Source of the DNA: JBEBGV01 sp040081265
Lineage (GTDB): Bacteria; Acidobacteriota; Vicinamibacteria; Vicinamibacterales; UBA2999
Direction of reading: 5' to 3'
Assembly (NCBI GenBank): GCA_040081265.1
Contig: JBEBGV010000006.1
Location: 48,988 to 112,987, forward strand
Length of the DNA: 64,000 bases
Shown here: piece by piece, positions 34,290 through 43,776 of the stretch
How the letters are laid out: the number at the start of each line of letters is the position of its first letter
How positions within the stretch are numbered: the first letter of the stretch is position 1
Translations under genes and position numbers: made by a program
Notes under the pieces: model-generated
Told to the model about the DNA's origin: nothing
The model's database searches: none
The model's input: only the letters and a program-made list of their open reading frames with translations

Positions 34290-34748
34290 ATGAAATGTCC
34301 CTTCTGCGGAAACCTCGGCGACAAGGTCGTTGACTCTCGCGAGAGCAAGGAAGGCGAAGTCATCCGGCGGCGTCGTGAGTGCCTGGCGTGCGGTCGGCGG
34401 TTCACCAGCTATGAGCGGATCGACGAGATCCCCTACATGGTCATCAAGAAGGACGGGATTCGCGAGCGCTTCGACCGCCAGAAGCTCATTCAAGGCCTGC
34501 TCAAGGCCTGCGAAAAACGTCCGGTCTCCGTGGCTGCCCTCGAGGGCGTCGCCGACGCCGTCGAGGCGACACTGCAGGAGCGCCCCGAGAAGGAAATCAG
34601 TACCACCGAAGTCGGCACCATCGTCATGGACCAGCTCAAGAAGCTCGACAAGGTCGCCTATGTGCGATTCGCGTCGGTCTATCGGCATTTCCGCGACATC
34701 GGCGAGTTCATGGTTGAACTGAAGGACCTGCTCAACGCGAAGGAGTAG
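34290..34748 (+). CDS. nrdR: Transcriptional repressor NrdR
   Basis: 152 residues, the standard length. Starts MKCPFCGN with a C4 zinc ribbon (CPFC at 3-6 and CLACGRR near 31-37) for DNA binding, followed by an ATP-cone (about 49-139: MVIKKDGIRERFDRQKL and so on) that senses ATP/dATP. NrdR represses ribonucleotide reductase genes when dATP is high. Its NrdR-box targets are not in the window. A heptad array begins right after the stop. Confidence 0.97.
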   Translation: MKCPFCGNLGDKVVDSRESKEGEVIRRRRECLACGRRFTSYERIDEIPYMVIKKDGIRERFDRQKLIQGLLKACEKRPVSVAALEGVADAVEATLQERPEKEISTTEVGTIVMDQLKKLDKVAYVRFASVYRHFRDIGEFMVELKDLLNAKE

Positions 34749-34789
34749 GTAGCAGTCAGCGGTCGGCGGTGGGCGGTAGACAGTAGACA
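34749..34789 (+). repeat. Degenerate 7-bp repeat array after nrdR (array D)
   Basis: After a 6-base GTAGCA come GTCAGCG, GTCGGCG, GTGGGCG, GTAGACA, GTAGACA. The array begins at the base after the nrdR stop (34746-34748), reads in the gene's direction, and ends about 23 bases before the sensor kinase start. Confidence 0.78.
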
Positions 34790-34812
34790 AGATGGAGGTA
34801 GGGTAGAGAGGC

Positions 34813-37128
34813 GTGGCTGTTCCCCTGCGACAAGCGACACCGCCGCCTGCACCGGTCCCTGGTGCTCCAGGAGCCCCTGCGCCGGAACACCGCCCCTTCC
34901 GCGACAACACGCGCCTGATCGTGGCCGGCATCGTGGCGCTGCTGGTGCTGCTGGCGGCGCTGTTGATCCTGGCAAGTCGCTCGTCGCGTCTCGCTCCCGA
35001 CGTCCTGACCGAGCTGGTTCTTTACGCGCTCTCTGCGACCAACCTGACCTTTCTGGTTGCGCTCGGGTTCGTTCTCGCCCGCAACATCATCAAGCTGGTG
35101 GTCGAGCGCCGCCGTGCGCTGCCGTTTGCCCGCTTCCGCGCCAAGCTGGTGGCGGTCCTGCTCGGCATGACGATCGTGCCGGCGGTGTTGGTGCTGCTCG
35201 TCGGCAGCGAGGTCATTCGCAACAGCGTGGATCGCTGGTTCAACGCACCGATGGACGATGTGCTCTCGTCGGCGCGCAATATTGCCGGCGACTACTACCA
35301 GGAACGACAGCGTCTGGTCGCCGCCGAGGGTCGCCGGCTCGCGCGCGCGCTGGCCGGCAACGATCTCGGGGGCGACACGGGAAGCGTTCGTGGCGTCATC
35401 GAGCCGGCCGTGGCACAGGAGCGCGTCACGCTGGTCGAGGTCTATCGTGTCAGTGCCCGACCCGGTGGCGAGCGAACGGTGACTCCAGTTGCCGGCGCCG
35501 CCGGTGCATCGCTGCCGGCTGGATACCAGCGCGGTGGTGCCGACACCCTGGCCGAGCGGACGGCCACACAGCAGTCTGAGCAGCGCACGGTCGACCCCGG
35601 ACCAGACGGAGGGGAACTGGTCCGCACCGCGGTGCCCGTCCGTACGGGGCAGAATGGCCCGGTGCGGGGTGTCGTGGTGGTCAGCGAGTATCTGACCAGC
35701 GATTTCGCGGCCCAGTCACGCCGCATGACCCGTGCCTACGAGGACTACCAGCAGCTGCGCGTCCTGAAGCAACCCCTCACGGGCGTGTACCTGTCGTTCT
35801 TCCTGATGCTGACGCTGATGATCCTCGTGGGTGCCACGTGGATGGGCCTCTATCTGGCGAAGCGCATCACCCGGCCGGTGCAGATGCTGGCTGCCGCCGC
35901 CCGCGAGATCGGTGCAGGTCACTTTGAACACCGCGTCGAGCCCGAGACCATCGACGAACTGGGTTCGCTGGTCGAGGCGTTCAATCGCATGGCCGGCGAC
36001 CTTGCCGAAAGCCGACGCCAGCTCGAGCGGTCCGCCGTCGAACTCGAACGCAAGCACCGGGACGTCGAAGGCCGTCGTGAGTATGTCGAAACCGTTCTCG
36101 ACCGTGTCGCCACGGGCGTGATCGCCATCGACGCCGGCGGCAACATCCGTACGGTCAACTCGGCGGCCTCGCGCCTGCTGGTGCTGCCAGCCTCGGTCAC
36201 GGGCGAGTCGGCCGCGGCGGCTCTCGGAGACCCCGAACTCAGGCCGCTGGCCACACTGATCGAACAGGCGTCGACCTCACGCGGTGGCGCGCGCCCTCAC
36301 GAGATCACGCTGGTGCGCAGTGGTCGTGAGCTGCATCTTGCCGTGATGATGACGCCGCTCAGGCGTGAGTCGGGCGGCACCGACGGGCTGGTGATGGTCT
36401 TCGACGACGTCACACCGCTGGTGCGGGCGCAGAAAGTGGCGGCCTGGCGGGAGGTGGCTCGACGCCTCGCGCACGAGATCAAGAACCCGCTGACTCCGAT
36501 TCAGCTCTGTGCCGAGCGCTTGCGACGGAATTTTTCCAATGCGCCTGAGCCGGCGCGCGCGCTGGTCGAAGAGTGCACCTCGACCATTGTCGGCGAGGTC
36601 GAGTCGCTCAAGGGCTTGGTGGATGAGTTCTCGCAGTTTGCGCGCATGCCCGCCCCGCGCGCGGTCCCCACCGACCTGCACACGCTCATCACCGATGCGC
36701 TGGGGCTCTACCGCGGCATCTTTACCGAGGTGGACATCCGGCCGCGCTTCGCCGAGGGCGTGCCGCGCGTCCCGGTTGACGGCGAACAGATGCGTCGCGT
36801 CGTCATCAACCTGGTCGACAACGCAATCGAGGCAATGGATCAGCGCGGGACGATCGAGATCGAGACCCATCACGACGCGTCGAACAGCCTGGTTCGAATC
36901 ACCGTGGCCGACGATGGTCCCGGTATCCCGCCCGAGGAGCGAGACAAGCTGTTCCTGCCCTACTACTCGACCAAGCGCAGGGGCAGCGGGCTCGGGCTTG
37001 CGATCGTCCGCCGCATCGTCATCGAGCATGGTGGCAGCATCGAAGTGACCGCCAACACGCCGCGCGGGACGCGGTTCGTCATTGAGCTACCCTGTGAGGG
37101 CAGCCCGGTGCGCACCGCTCTCGCCTGA
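34813..37128 (+). CDS. NtrY-like sensor histidine kinase
   Basis: 771 residues, GTG start with a purine-rich GGAGGTAGGG region just upstream. Layout: Pro-rich N-terminus (about 1-35), several membrane helices (about 36-60, 72-94, 112-134), an extracytoplasmic region (about 135-310), another helix (about 318-342), HAMP (about 345-395), a PAS-like domain (about 430-535), then HisKA with the phosphorylated His554 in RRLAHEIKNPLTP, and the ATPase with DNAIEAM and DDGPGIPPEERDKLF plus SGLGLAI. This is the domain order of NtrY, which in Proteobacteria senses nitrogen or redox state. The response regulator follows after 12 bases. The signal here is unknown. Confidence 0.92.
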   Translation: MAVPLRQATPPPAPVPGAPGAPAPEHRPFRDNTRLIVAGIVALLVLLAALLILASRSSRLAPDVLTELVLYALSATNLTFLVALGFVLARNIIKLVVERRRALPFARFRAKLVAVLLGMTIVPAVLVLLVGSEVIRNSVDRWFNAPMDDVLSSARNIAGDYYQERQRLVAAEGRRLARALAGNDLGGDTGSVRGVIEPAVAQERVTLVEVYRVSARPGGERTVTPVAGAAGASLPAGYQRGGADTLAERTATQQSEQRTVDPGPDGGELVRTAVPVRTGQNGPVRGVVVVSEYLTSDFAAQSRRMTRAYEDYQQLRVLKQPLTGVYLSFFLMLTLMILVGATWMGLYLAKRITRPVQMLAAAAREIGAGHFEHRVEPETIDELGSLVEAFNRMAGDLAESRRQLERSAVELERKHRDVEGRREYVETVLDRVATGVIAIDAGGNIRTVNSAASRLLVLPASVTGESAAAALGDPELRPLATLIEQASTSRGGARPHEITLVRSGRELHLAVMMTPLRRESGGTDGLVMVFDDVTPLVRAQKVAAWREVARRLAHEIKNPLTPIQLCAERLRRNFSNAPEPARALVEECTSTIVGEVESLKGLVDEFSQFARMPAPRAVPTDLHTLITDALGLYRGIFTEVDIRPRFAEGVPRVPVDGEQMRRVVINLVDNAIEAMDQRGTIEIETHHDASNSLVRITVADDGPGIPPEERDKLFLPYYSTKRRGSGLGLAIVRRIVIEHGGSIEVTANTPRGTRFVIELPCEGSPVRTALA

Positions 37129-37140
37129 CCCCCGCAACAG

Positions 37141-38520
37141 ATGCCTTCCATCCTGATCGTCGACGACGAACCCGGCGTGCGGAGCGCGCTCGGGGGAGTG
37201 CTGCGAGACGAAGGCTACGACGTCGACGCGGTCGAGAGCGGGGAGGCCTGCCTGGAGCGCCTGACGCGACAGGCCTACGACGTCGTCGTGCTCGACATCT
37301 GGCTGCCCGGGATGGACGGCCTCGCCACGCTGGCCCGCATGCGCGAGCGTCAGATCGACGCTCAGGTGGTGGTCATCTCCGGCCACGGCAACATCGAGTC
37401 GGCGGTGCGTGCGATCAAGATGGGCGCGTTTGACTTCGTCGAAAAGCCGCTGTCGCTCGAAAAGACGGTCCTCGTCGTGCGCAACGCCCTGCGTCAGCGA
37501 CACCTCGAAGCCGAGAACAAGGCCCTGCGTGCCCGGGTCGACGCTCGGCACACGATGGTCGGCGAGAGTCCGGTCATGCACGTCCTGCGTGAGCAGGTGG
37601 CAATGGCCGCGCCCACCAATGGTCGCGTGCTCATCTACGGTGAGAACGGCACCGGCAAGGAACTGGTGGCGCGCAACATTCACGGCTTGAGCCGCCGCAG
37701 GACCGGACCGTTTGTCGAGGTCAACTGCGCCGCGATTCCCGAGGAACTGATCGAGAGCGAACTCTTCGGTCACGTTCGAGGGGCCTTCACCGGGGCCGTG
37801 TCGGATCGACGCGGGAAATTCGAGCTCGCGCACGGCGGCACCATCTTCCTTGACGAGATCGCCGACATGAGCCTGAAGACGCAGGCCAAGGTGCTTCGCG
37901 TGCTTCAGGAGCAGGTGATGGAACCGGTCGGGGGCTCCGCGCGCATCCGGGTGGACGCGCGCGTGCTCGCCGCCACCAACAAGGATCTGCCGGACGAAAT
38001 CCGGGCGGGTCGCTTTCGTGAGGATCTCTACTTCAGGCTCAACGTCGTACCGATTTCTGTCCCCGCGCTGCGCGCCCGTGTCGATGACATCCCGCGCCTC
38101 GCCGAGCACTTCATGACCAGCTTCGCTGCCGAGTACGGCCGCCGATCCAAGACCTTCGATGCCGGCGCCATGTCCGCGCTCCAGGGGTATGACTGGCCTG
38201 GCAACGTACGGGAGCTGAGGAACCTGATCGAACGACTGATGATCATGGTTCCGGGCGACAGGATCACCGAGCCCGACGTGGCGTTCCTGAGGACCACCCC
38301 GCCACACGCCGAAGTCAAGGACGACCTGCCGGTGCTGAGTTCGCTGCACGAGGCCCGCGAGCGATTCGAACGGGACTACATCCTGCGCGCGCTGGCCATC
38401 CAGCGCGGCAACATGTCCAGGACCGCCGAGATGCTCGGAATGGAGCGGAGTAACCTGTATCGCAAGATGAAGGGCTTCGGGCTGACGCCCTCGCGTCGCA
38501 CCGACGAGGATGAATCGTGA
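37141..38520 (+). CDS. NtrX-like sigma54-dependent response regulator
   Basis: 459 residues: receiver domain (about 1-120, DDE at 8-10, phosphorylated Asp52, Lys102), AAA+ domain with Walker A GENGTGKE (167-174), the GAFTGA loop (214-219) that contacts sigma54, Walker B region TIFLDEIADM, and a Fis-type HTH at the C-terminus (ALAIQRGNMSRTAEMLGMERSNLYRKMK). It activates RNA polymerase-sigma54 from a distance after phosphorylation by the adjacent kinase. No -24/-12 promoter was identified in the window. Confidence 0.95.
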   Translation: MPSILIVDDEPGVRSALGGVLRDEGYDVDAVESGEACLERLTRQAYDVVVLDIWLPGMDGLATLARMRERQIDAQVVVISGHGNIESAVRAIKMGAFDFVEKPLSLEKTVLVVRNALRQRHLEAENKALRARVDARHTMVGESPVMHVLREQVAMAAPTNGRVLIYGENGTGKELVARNIHGLSRRRTGPFVEVNCAAIPEELIESELFGHVRGAFTGAVSDRRGKFELAHGGTIFLDEIADMSLKTQAKVLRVLQEQVMEPVGGSARIRVDARVLAATNKDLPDEIRAGRFREDLYFRLNVVPISVPALRARVDDIPRLAEHFMTSFAAEYGRRSKTFDAGAMSALQGYDWPGNVRELRNLIERLMIMVPGDRITEPDVAFLRTTPPHAEVKDDLPVLSSLHEARERFERDYILRALAIQRGNMSRTAEMLGMERSNLYRKMKGFGLTPSRRTDEDES

Positions 38521-38538
38521 CGCGTCATGGCCATGTCG

Positions 38539-38567
38539 TTGACTCGCTGGGAGTTGTCGCTGATAAT
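38539..38567 (+). promoter_or_regulatory. Sigma70-type promoter before the TPR/RDD gene set
   Basis: TTGACT (38539-38544), 17 bases, GATAAT (38562-38567). The start would be near 38574, about 23 bases before ATG 38597. Confidence 0.6.
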
Positions 38568-38596
38568 CCTCTCGTCCCAGTCATCTTCCAACGCTG

Positions 38597-39406
38597 ATGT
38601 CCGAGCCGCTGCGCACTGAACCGACGTCGGGACGCGAGGTGCCACACCCCGCCGACTCGGCCGCGCAGATCGAACGCCTGCTGCTCTCCGGCCTGGATCT
38701 CTATTTCGCCGGCCAGTATCAGGAAGCCATCAATATCTGGACGCGTGTCGTCTTCCTCGAGCGGGGACACGGTCGCGCGCGTGCCTACATCGAACGCGCA
38801 CGGACGGCGATTGCTGAGCAGCACCGCGAAGGCGACGAACTGTTCCACCAGGGCCGCGCGGCCTACGAACGTGGCAATCTCGATGAGGCCCGGCGCCTGC
38901 TGACCAGAGCGGTCGATAAAGGCGGGTCAGCTGACGACGCCTTGCTGCTGCTGCAGCAGATCAATCGTTTCGGGGGTCCGACTCCCAGAGTCGACGCTGA
39001 TCCGGTGCTCCCCAACGACAGCAGCGACCCACGAGGGCACCACGAGCCGGGACGGAGCTGGGTGCGCCTGGCCGGTGGTGTTGCCGTGGTCAGCGGGCTC
39101 GCTCTCTTCGCGGCGCCACTGGTCTCGTGGTTTGGCAACGTGCCGGCGGTAACCAGCGGCCCTGCGGCTGTGTCCGGGTCTGTCGACAGCCTGCCCGTCG
39201 TCCGGACGGGCGACGTTGCGCTGTCACGTGCCCGTCAGTTCTATGCCGGCGGACATCTGGCCGACGCGCTGCGCACGCTTGAACGCATCGACGTCGGTGA
39301 CCCCGTTCGCCCTCAGGCAGACCGTCTGAGGGGCGAGATCCAGCGAGATCTGCTGGCGACGGTCCGTCAGTCCACACCGACCTCGACCGATGGAGTACAG
39401 CGCTGA
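38597..39406 (+). CDS. TPR-like protein with one membrane helix
   Basis: 269 residues. The first half has TPR-type helix pairs (LLLSGLDLYFAGQYQEAINIW, then GDELFHQGRAAYERGNLDEARRLL). A single membrane helix lies at about 154-172 (WVRLAGGVAVVSGLALFAAPL). After a Ser/Pro/Gly linker comes another TPR-like pair (LSRARQFYAGGHLADALRTLERIDV). The arrangement suggests a membrane-anchored scaffold with protein-binding parts on both sides. No specific partner can be named. It overlaps the RDD gene by one base, and pgpA lies 15 bases beyond that. Confidence 0.68.
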   Translation: MSEPLRTEPTSGREVPHPADSAAQIERLLLSGLDLYFAGQYQEAINIWTRVVFLERGHGRARAYIERARTAIAEQHREGDELFHQGRAAYERGNLDEARRLLTRAVDKGGSADDALLLLQQINRFGGPTPRVDADPVLPNDSSDPRGHHEPGRSWVRLAGGVAVVSGLALFAAPLVSWFGNVPAVTSGPAAVSGSVDSLPVVRTGDVALSRARQFYAGGHLADALRTLERIDVGDPVRPQADRLRGEIQRDLLATVRQSTPTSTDGVQR

Positions 39407-40362
39407 TGAAGTGCCCGAAGTGTCAGTACCTGGGCTTTGAAACCGGCGACAGGTGCAAGAACTGCGGGTACGACTTCTCGCTGGTCGAATTCCGCTCGAC
39501 CCTCGAGCGCCAGATCGAGTTCGCACGCCCATCAGATCCGGCACACGAGACGAGTCAGGATTCCTGGGATCGGTTCGACAGCGCGCCGGGCGCGCCGCTG
39601 GAGATCGACGTTCCGCTCTACGCCGATACAGCCCCGTCCGGGGTCGTTGACGCTGTCACCGAGCCACCGTTGCCACTGTTTGCGCTGACCGCCGAGGATC
39701 AGCCGCTTGTGCGACTGCCGGCAGCGCCCCGCCGGCCGCTCGCCGTGCGGCGCACGCCGGAACACCCTCGCCTGCGGCCACCCGTGAAGCCGTTGGCAGA
39801 GCCTGTGCCTCTGGAGCCCACCCACGTTGAGCCGGAACTGGACTTTCCGGAAGAGTCGGTGCTGACTCGGACACCTCCGCAACTTCTGCTGAGGACCGAA
39901 GAGGCGACACCCGTTCAGAGAACGCCCGCGTTCACGCCGGCGGTACCGCTGCACGCCAGTGCGCCACGTCGTCGCTTCATCGCCGCGTGTATCGACTACA
40001 CGCTGCTGTGTGGCATCGACGTCGCTATCGTCTACTTCACCGTCCGTATGGCTGGCCTGGACATGTCGGACTGGCGGCTGCTGCCGATCATGCCACTCGG
40101 GCTCTTTCTCGTCGTGATCGCGCTGTCGTACGTCGGCGTGTTCACCGCCATCGGAGGGCAGACGATCGGAAAGATGGCCGCGCGCATCAGGGTGGTCTCT
40201 GATGACCCCGTCCCGGTCGGTGCGGCCCACGCCGTCAGGCGGACGGCGGCGGTGATGGTGTCATGGCTCACCGGGGGGCTTGGCTTCCTGCCTGCGCTTG
40301 TCGGCGAGCATCGGGCTCTCCACGATCGCCTTTCTCGCACGCGCGTCGTCGACCTGGCCTAG
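39406..40362 (+). CDS. RDD-family membrane protein with N-terminal zinc ribbon
   Basis: 318 residues. The start is a zinc-ribbon (C3-x2-C6-x10-C17-x2-C20). Residues about 40-180 are Pro-rich and probably disordered. The C-terminal part is an RDD domain: RRFIAACIDYTLLCGIDVAIVYF, then helices to VIALSYVGVFTAIGGQTIGKMAARIRV, and a last hydrophobic pair. RDD proteins are small membrane proteins with roles in transport or ion homeostasis that are mostly unknown. The zinc ribbon suggests a protein or nucleic-acid contact on the cytoplasmic side. Confidence 0.78.
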   Translation: MKCPKCQYLGFETGDRCKNCGYDFSLVEFRSTLERQIEFARPSDPAHETSQDSWDRFDSAPGAPLEIDVPLYADTAPSGVVDAVTEPPLPLFALTAEDQPLVRLPAAPRRPLAVRRTPEHPRLRPPVKPLAEPVPLEPTHVEPELDFPEESVLTRTPPQLLLRTEEATPVQRTPAFTPAVPLHASAPRRRFIAACIDYTLLCGIDVAIVYFTVRMAGLDMSDWRLLPIMPLGLFLVVIALSYVGVFTAIGGQTIGKMAARIRVVSDDPVPVGAAHAVRRTAAVMVSWLTGGLGFLPALVGEHRALHDRLSRTRVVDLA

Positions 40363-40377
40363 GCCCCATTTTTCGCA

Positions 40378-40842
40378 ATGGCGCGGCTCGGTCTGTTGAT
40401 TGCAACGTGTGGGTACGTCGGCTACGCCCCGGTCGCGCCAGGGACGTTTGGCTCCGCTGTGGGCGTCGCGGCGTTCTATGCCATTCGGGCCACGGGTTCG
40501 TCGACGGCCGAGCTTGCCGCTATCGTGCTGGTGTTTGCGATTGGTGTGTGGAGTGCCACGGTCACCGAGCGGGCCCTCAACATGACCGACCCCGGGCCGG
40601 TCGTCATCGACGAAGTCGTCGGAATGCTGATGACACTTGCGCTCCTTCCGCTCAACGGTGTCGGGGTGCTGGTCGGGTTTCTGGTGTTTCGCGTGTTTGA
40701 CGTCGTCAAACCGTGGCCGGCCGCGCGGTTCGAGGCCCTGCACGGTGGACTTGGCGTGATGGCCGATGATGCGATGGCCGGTATCTACGGCAACCTCGTC
40801 ATGCGTGGGCTGCTCCTGCTCGCCCCCTCCTGGTTCTCATGA
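40378..40842 (+). CDS. pgpA: Phosphatidylglycerophosphatase A
   Basis: 154 residues with four hydrophobic segments. PgpA dephosphorylates PGP to phosphatidylglycerol at the inner membrane. Family blocks are GYAPVAPGTFGSAVGV near the N-terminus and DPGPVVIDEVVGML (about 77-90), whose acidic residues bind metal, and the end DDAMAGIYGNL. It overlaps cinA by four bases (ATGA). The gene set is near plsY and gpsA, the start of phospholipid synthesis. Confidence 0.93.
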   Translation: MARLGLLIATCGYVGYAPVAPGTFGSAVGVAAFYAIRATGSSTAELAAIVLVFAIGVWSATVTERALNMTDPGPVVIDEVVGMLMTLALLPLNGVGVLVGFLVFRVFDVVKPWPAARFEALHGGLGVMADDAMAGIYGNLVMRGLLLLAPSWFS

Positions 40843-42107
40843 ACGGGCTGTCCCGGGCGGCGATCATCGCCGTCGGCAGCGAACTCCTCACCGCGTCCCG
40901 GGTCGACACCAACTCGCTCTTCATCACCGATCGCGTCAATACGCTTGGCGTCGATGTCGTGTTCAAAGCCGTCGTCGGCGATGATCGCGAGGAACTCGCC
41001 GGCATGGTCCGTCTGGCGCTCACGCGTGCGGACCTGGTGATCTGCTGTGGTGGACTCGGCCCTACCGACGATGATGTGACGCGCGAGGCGGCTGCTGCAG
41101 CGGTGGGGCTCCACCTTCGCGAGGATGAGGCGATCACCGAACGTCTTCGCGTGCGATTCAAGGCCCGGTTCACCGGCGAGATGCCGGAGATCAATCGACG
41201 CCAGGCGATGGTGCCGGACGGCGCCCGCGTCATCGAGAACCCGAACGGCAGTGCGCCCGGTTTGTGGATCGACGTCGAGAACCACGCCGTCCTGCTCCTG
41301 CCAGGACCACCTCGCGAGCTGAAGCCGATGGTGGACGGGCTGGTGGCCGGTCTGCTGCGGGAGCGCTGTTCGGGCCGGGTCCTCATGCGCCGAGTCTTGA
41401 AGATCGCCGGACGCATCGAGTCGCAGACTGAAGAGGAACTGATGCCCCTCTACGTCCGCTGGAGGAACTGGCCGATTCCTGTCGAGGCGACAATTCTTGC
41501 GTCTCTCGGCCAGCTCGAACTGCACCTGTCGGCCCGTGCCCCGTCAGGCGACGAGGCGACAGCCGTGTTGCGGGAGGCAGTGGAAGACGTCATCAAGGTC
41601 CTCGGCGCGGATGTCTTCACCACCGAGGGTCGCGACCTCGAGGAGGTCCTCGGAGACCTGCTCCTTGCTCGTGGCTTCCGTATCGCGGTTGCCGAGTCGT
41701 GCACTGGAGGCCTCATCGCCTCGCGTCTCACGGATGTGGCCGGAAGCTCACGCTACGTTGAGCGGGGCGTGGTGGCCTACAGCAATGAAGCGAAGTCCGA
41801 GTTGCTGGGCGTGCCGTCGGCGCTCATCGCCGAATACGGCGCCGTCAGCGAGCCGGTCGGACGGGCGATGGCCGAGGGCATCCGGTCACAGGCTCGCGTG
41901 GACGTGGGTGTGGGCGTGACGGGCATCGCGGGGCCGGGCGGCGGCTCGCCGGAGAAGCCCGTCGGCACCGTTGTCATTGCCGTGTCTGTCGGCCAGACGG
42001 TCCAGACGCGTACAGCCCGCTTCCGCGGCGAACGCGACCAGGTCAAGTATCAAGCCGCACAGACGGCCCTCGATATGGTCCGGCGGCTGTTGCTGCCGGG
42101 GCCGTGA
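40839..42107 (+). CDS. cinA: CinA-family nicotinamide mononucleotide deamidase-like protein
   Basis: 422 residues with two domains. Residues about 5-170 form a MoaB/MogA-like fold (IIAVGSELLTASRVDTNSLF, GGLGPTDDDVTREA), the COG1058 part with possible ADP-ribose pyrophosphatase activity. Residues about 260-420 form the PncC-like deamidase (AVAESCTGGLIASRLTDV, GIAGPGGGSPEKPVGTV), which recycles NMN for NAD. Both look complete. CinA is also linked to competence in some bacteria, but no competence genes are here. It is coupled to pgpA. Confidence 0.93.
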   Translation: MNGLSRAAIIAVGSELLTASRVDTNSLFITDRVNTLGVDVVFKAVVGDDREELAGMVRLALTRADLVICCGGLGPTDDDVTREAAAAAVGLHLREDEAITERLRVRFKARFTGEMPEINRRQAMVPDGARVIENPNGSAPGLWIDVENHAVLLLPGPPRELKPMVDGLVAGLLRERCSGRVLMRRVLKIAGRIESQTEEELMPLYVRWRNWPIPVEATILASLGQLELHLSARAPSGDEATAVLREAVEDVIKVLGADVFTTEGRDLEEVLGDLLLARGFRIAVAESCTGGLIASRLTDVAGSSRYVERGVVAYSNEAKSELLGVPSALIAEYGAVSEPVGRAMAEGIRSQARVDVGVGVTGIAGPGGGSPEKPVGTVVIAVSVGQTVQTRTARFRGERDQVKYQAAQTALDMVRRLLLPGP

Positions 42108-42139
42108 CGCCGGGCGTCAGCCGACCCTTCTCGACCGAG

Positions 42140-42145
42140 TACACT
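42140..42145 (+). promoter_or_regulatory. Candidate -10 element next to the plsY start
   Basis: TACACT lies seven bases before GTG 42153, which would place +1 close to the start codon. The spacer GGACGGA also looks like a ribosome site, so a longer transcript is equally possible. Confidence 0.3.
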
Positions 42146-42152
42146 GGACGGA

Positions 42153-42743
42153 GTGCAGCAGACCCTGGCGGTGGCGCTGGCCTATCTGGTGGGATCGATT
42201 CCATTTGCCTTCCTGGTGGCCCGGCGGAGCGGTGTTGATCTTCGGGCGCGGGGCAGCCACAACGTCGGTGCCAGCAATGTGTTGAGAACCGCCGGCGTCG
42301 GAAGCGCGGTGACCGCGATGTGTCTCGACGGGGTGAAGGGCGCTCTGGCCGTGCTCATTGCGTTCCGATTGTCGAACGGCATGGCGTTGCCTGTTGCTGC
42401 AGGTCTTGCGTCGGTGGTGGGCCACATCTATCCGGTGTGGCTGGGGTTTCGCGGCGGGAAGGGCGTGGCGACGGCGGCAGGCGTCTTCGCCGTGCTGGCA
42501 CCGGTCGCGCTCGGCCTCGCCGGAGCCGTCTTCGTGATCACCGTCTGGTTGACCCGCTACGTCTCGCTTGGCTCGATGACTGCCGCCGCCGCCCTCGCGG
42601 TCGCGACGATGACCTGGGAGCATCAGCAGGCGGTCACCATCGGAGCCATGTCGGCCGCGGGCCTCATCCTGTTGCGTCACAAGGACAATGTGGCGCGCCT
42701 CCGCACCGGAACGGAACGGCGCATCGGGCTTCGTGGTGTGTAA
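42153..42743 (+). CDS. plsY: Glycerol-3-phosphate acyltransferase PlsY
   Basis: 196 residues, GTG start. Uses acyl-phosphate to acylate glycerol-3-phosphate, the first step of phospholipid synthesis. Five hydrophobic segments are present. The three conserved loops are visible: LVGSIPFAFLVARRSGVDLRARGSHNVGASNV, CLDGVKGALAV and GFRGGKGVATAAGV. The acyl-phosphate maker PlsX is not in the window. gpsA follows after 6 bases, supplying the substrate. Confidence 0.96.
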   Translation: MQQTLAVALAYLVGSIPFAFLVARRSGVDLRARGSHNVGASNVLRTAGVGSAVTAMCLDGVKGALAVLIAFRLSNGMALPVAAGLASVVGHIYPVWLGFRGGKGVATAAGVFAVLAPVALGLAGAVFVITVWLTRYVSLGSMTAAAALAVATMTWEHQQAVTIGAMSAAGLILLRHKDNVARLRTGTERRIGLRGV

Positions 42744-42749
42744 GCACGC

Positions 42750-43751
42750 ATGAGCATGCAGAAGGTTGCCATTCTTGGAGCGGGCGGGTGGGGGACTGCG
42801 CTCGCCGTCCATCTGGCCCGTAACGGCCACGAGCCCGCCCTCTGGGGGCGCGACGCCGCACTCATCGCCGACATGCGTGCCCGTCGGGCCAATGCGGTGT
42901 ATCTGCCAGACGTCGTGCTGCCAGAACAGGTGCGCATCACCCATGCCCTCGACGAAGCGCTCGCGGGTGCCTCGATTCTCGTCGTCGCAGTGCCCACTCA
43001 CGGTGTGCGCGCCATCCTCGCGCAGCTGGCGCCGACCCTCGATCGCCGCATGCTCGTGGTGTCGGCGACCAAGGGCCTCGAGCAGGATTCGCACTATCGC
43101 GTGTCGGAAGTCATCGAGCAGGAACTCGGGCCTGTCCGCGTCGGCGTGCTGTCGGGTCCCAGCTTTGCCAGCGAGGTGGCTCGTGAGCTGCCGACAGCCG
43201 TCTCGGTCGCTTCGCGCGACGGTTCGGTCGTCGACACGCTCCTGCACGAGTTCAGGGCGCCGTATTTCAGGCTCTACGGAACGTCTGATGTCGTCGGTGT
43301 CGAGATCGGCGGGGCACTCAAGAATGTCATCGCGATCGCCGCCGGGGCAGCCGAAGGCCTCGGGCTCGGCCATAACGCGCTCGCCGGTCTGGTCACGCGC
43401 GGTCTCGCGGAGATTGCGCGCCTGGCGTGCGCCGCCGGCGCGCAGCGTGAGACGCTGGCAGGTCTCACCGGTCTCGGCGATCTCGTCCTGACCTGCACGG
43501 GAGCGCTGAGCCGCAATCGCCATGTCGGCATGGAGCTGGCGCGCGGCCGTTCTCTGCATGACGTGCTGGCCAGCATGAAGATGGTCGCCGAAGGCGTGCG
43601 GACCACCGATGCGGCGCTGGCGCTTGGTCACCGGTACGGCGTCGAACTCCCCATCACCTCGCAGGTGGCAGAGCTGCTGGCCGGCCGGAAGGACGTCCGC
43701 ACCGCCCTGTACGACCTCATGCTGCGGCCGCAACGTGCCGAAGTTGGCTGA
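42750..43751 (+). CDS. gpsA: NAD(P)H-dependent glycerol-3-phosphate dehydrogenase
   Basis: 333 residues. Reduces dihydroxyacetone phosphate to glycerol-3-phosphate for PlsY. The Rossmann motif KVAILGAGGWGTALA (about 5-19), the LSGPSFASEVARELPTAV block, the catalytic Lys in GGALKNVIAIAAG and the GLTGLGDLVLTCTG block are intact. It begins six bases after plsY. An ATG two codons later is an equal start possibility. Confidence 0.97.
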   Translation: MSMQKVAILGAGGWGTALAVHLARNGHEPALWGRDAALIADMRARRANAVYLPDVVLPEQVRITHALDEALAGASILVVAVPTHGVRAILAQLAPTLDRRMLVVSATKGLEQDSHYRVSEVIEQELGPVRVGVLSGPSFASEVARELPTAVSVASRDGSVVDTLLHEFRAPYFRLYGTSDVVGVEIGGALKNVIAIAAGAAEGLGLGHNALAGLVTRGLAEIARLACAAGAQRETLAGLTGLGDLVLTCTGALSRNRHVGMELARGRSLHDVLASMKMVAEGVRTTDAALALGHRYGVELPITSQVAELLAGRKDVRTALYDLMLRPQRAEVG

Positions 43752-43776
43752 CCTGTCCGGCATACCCAGGTGAACC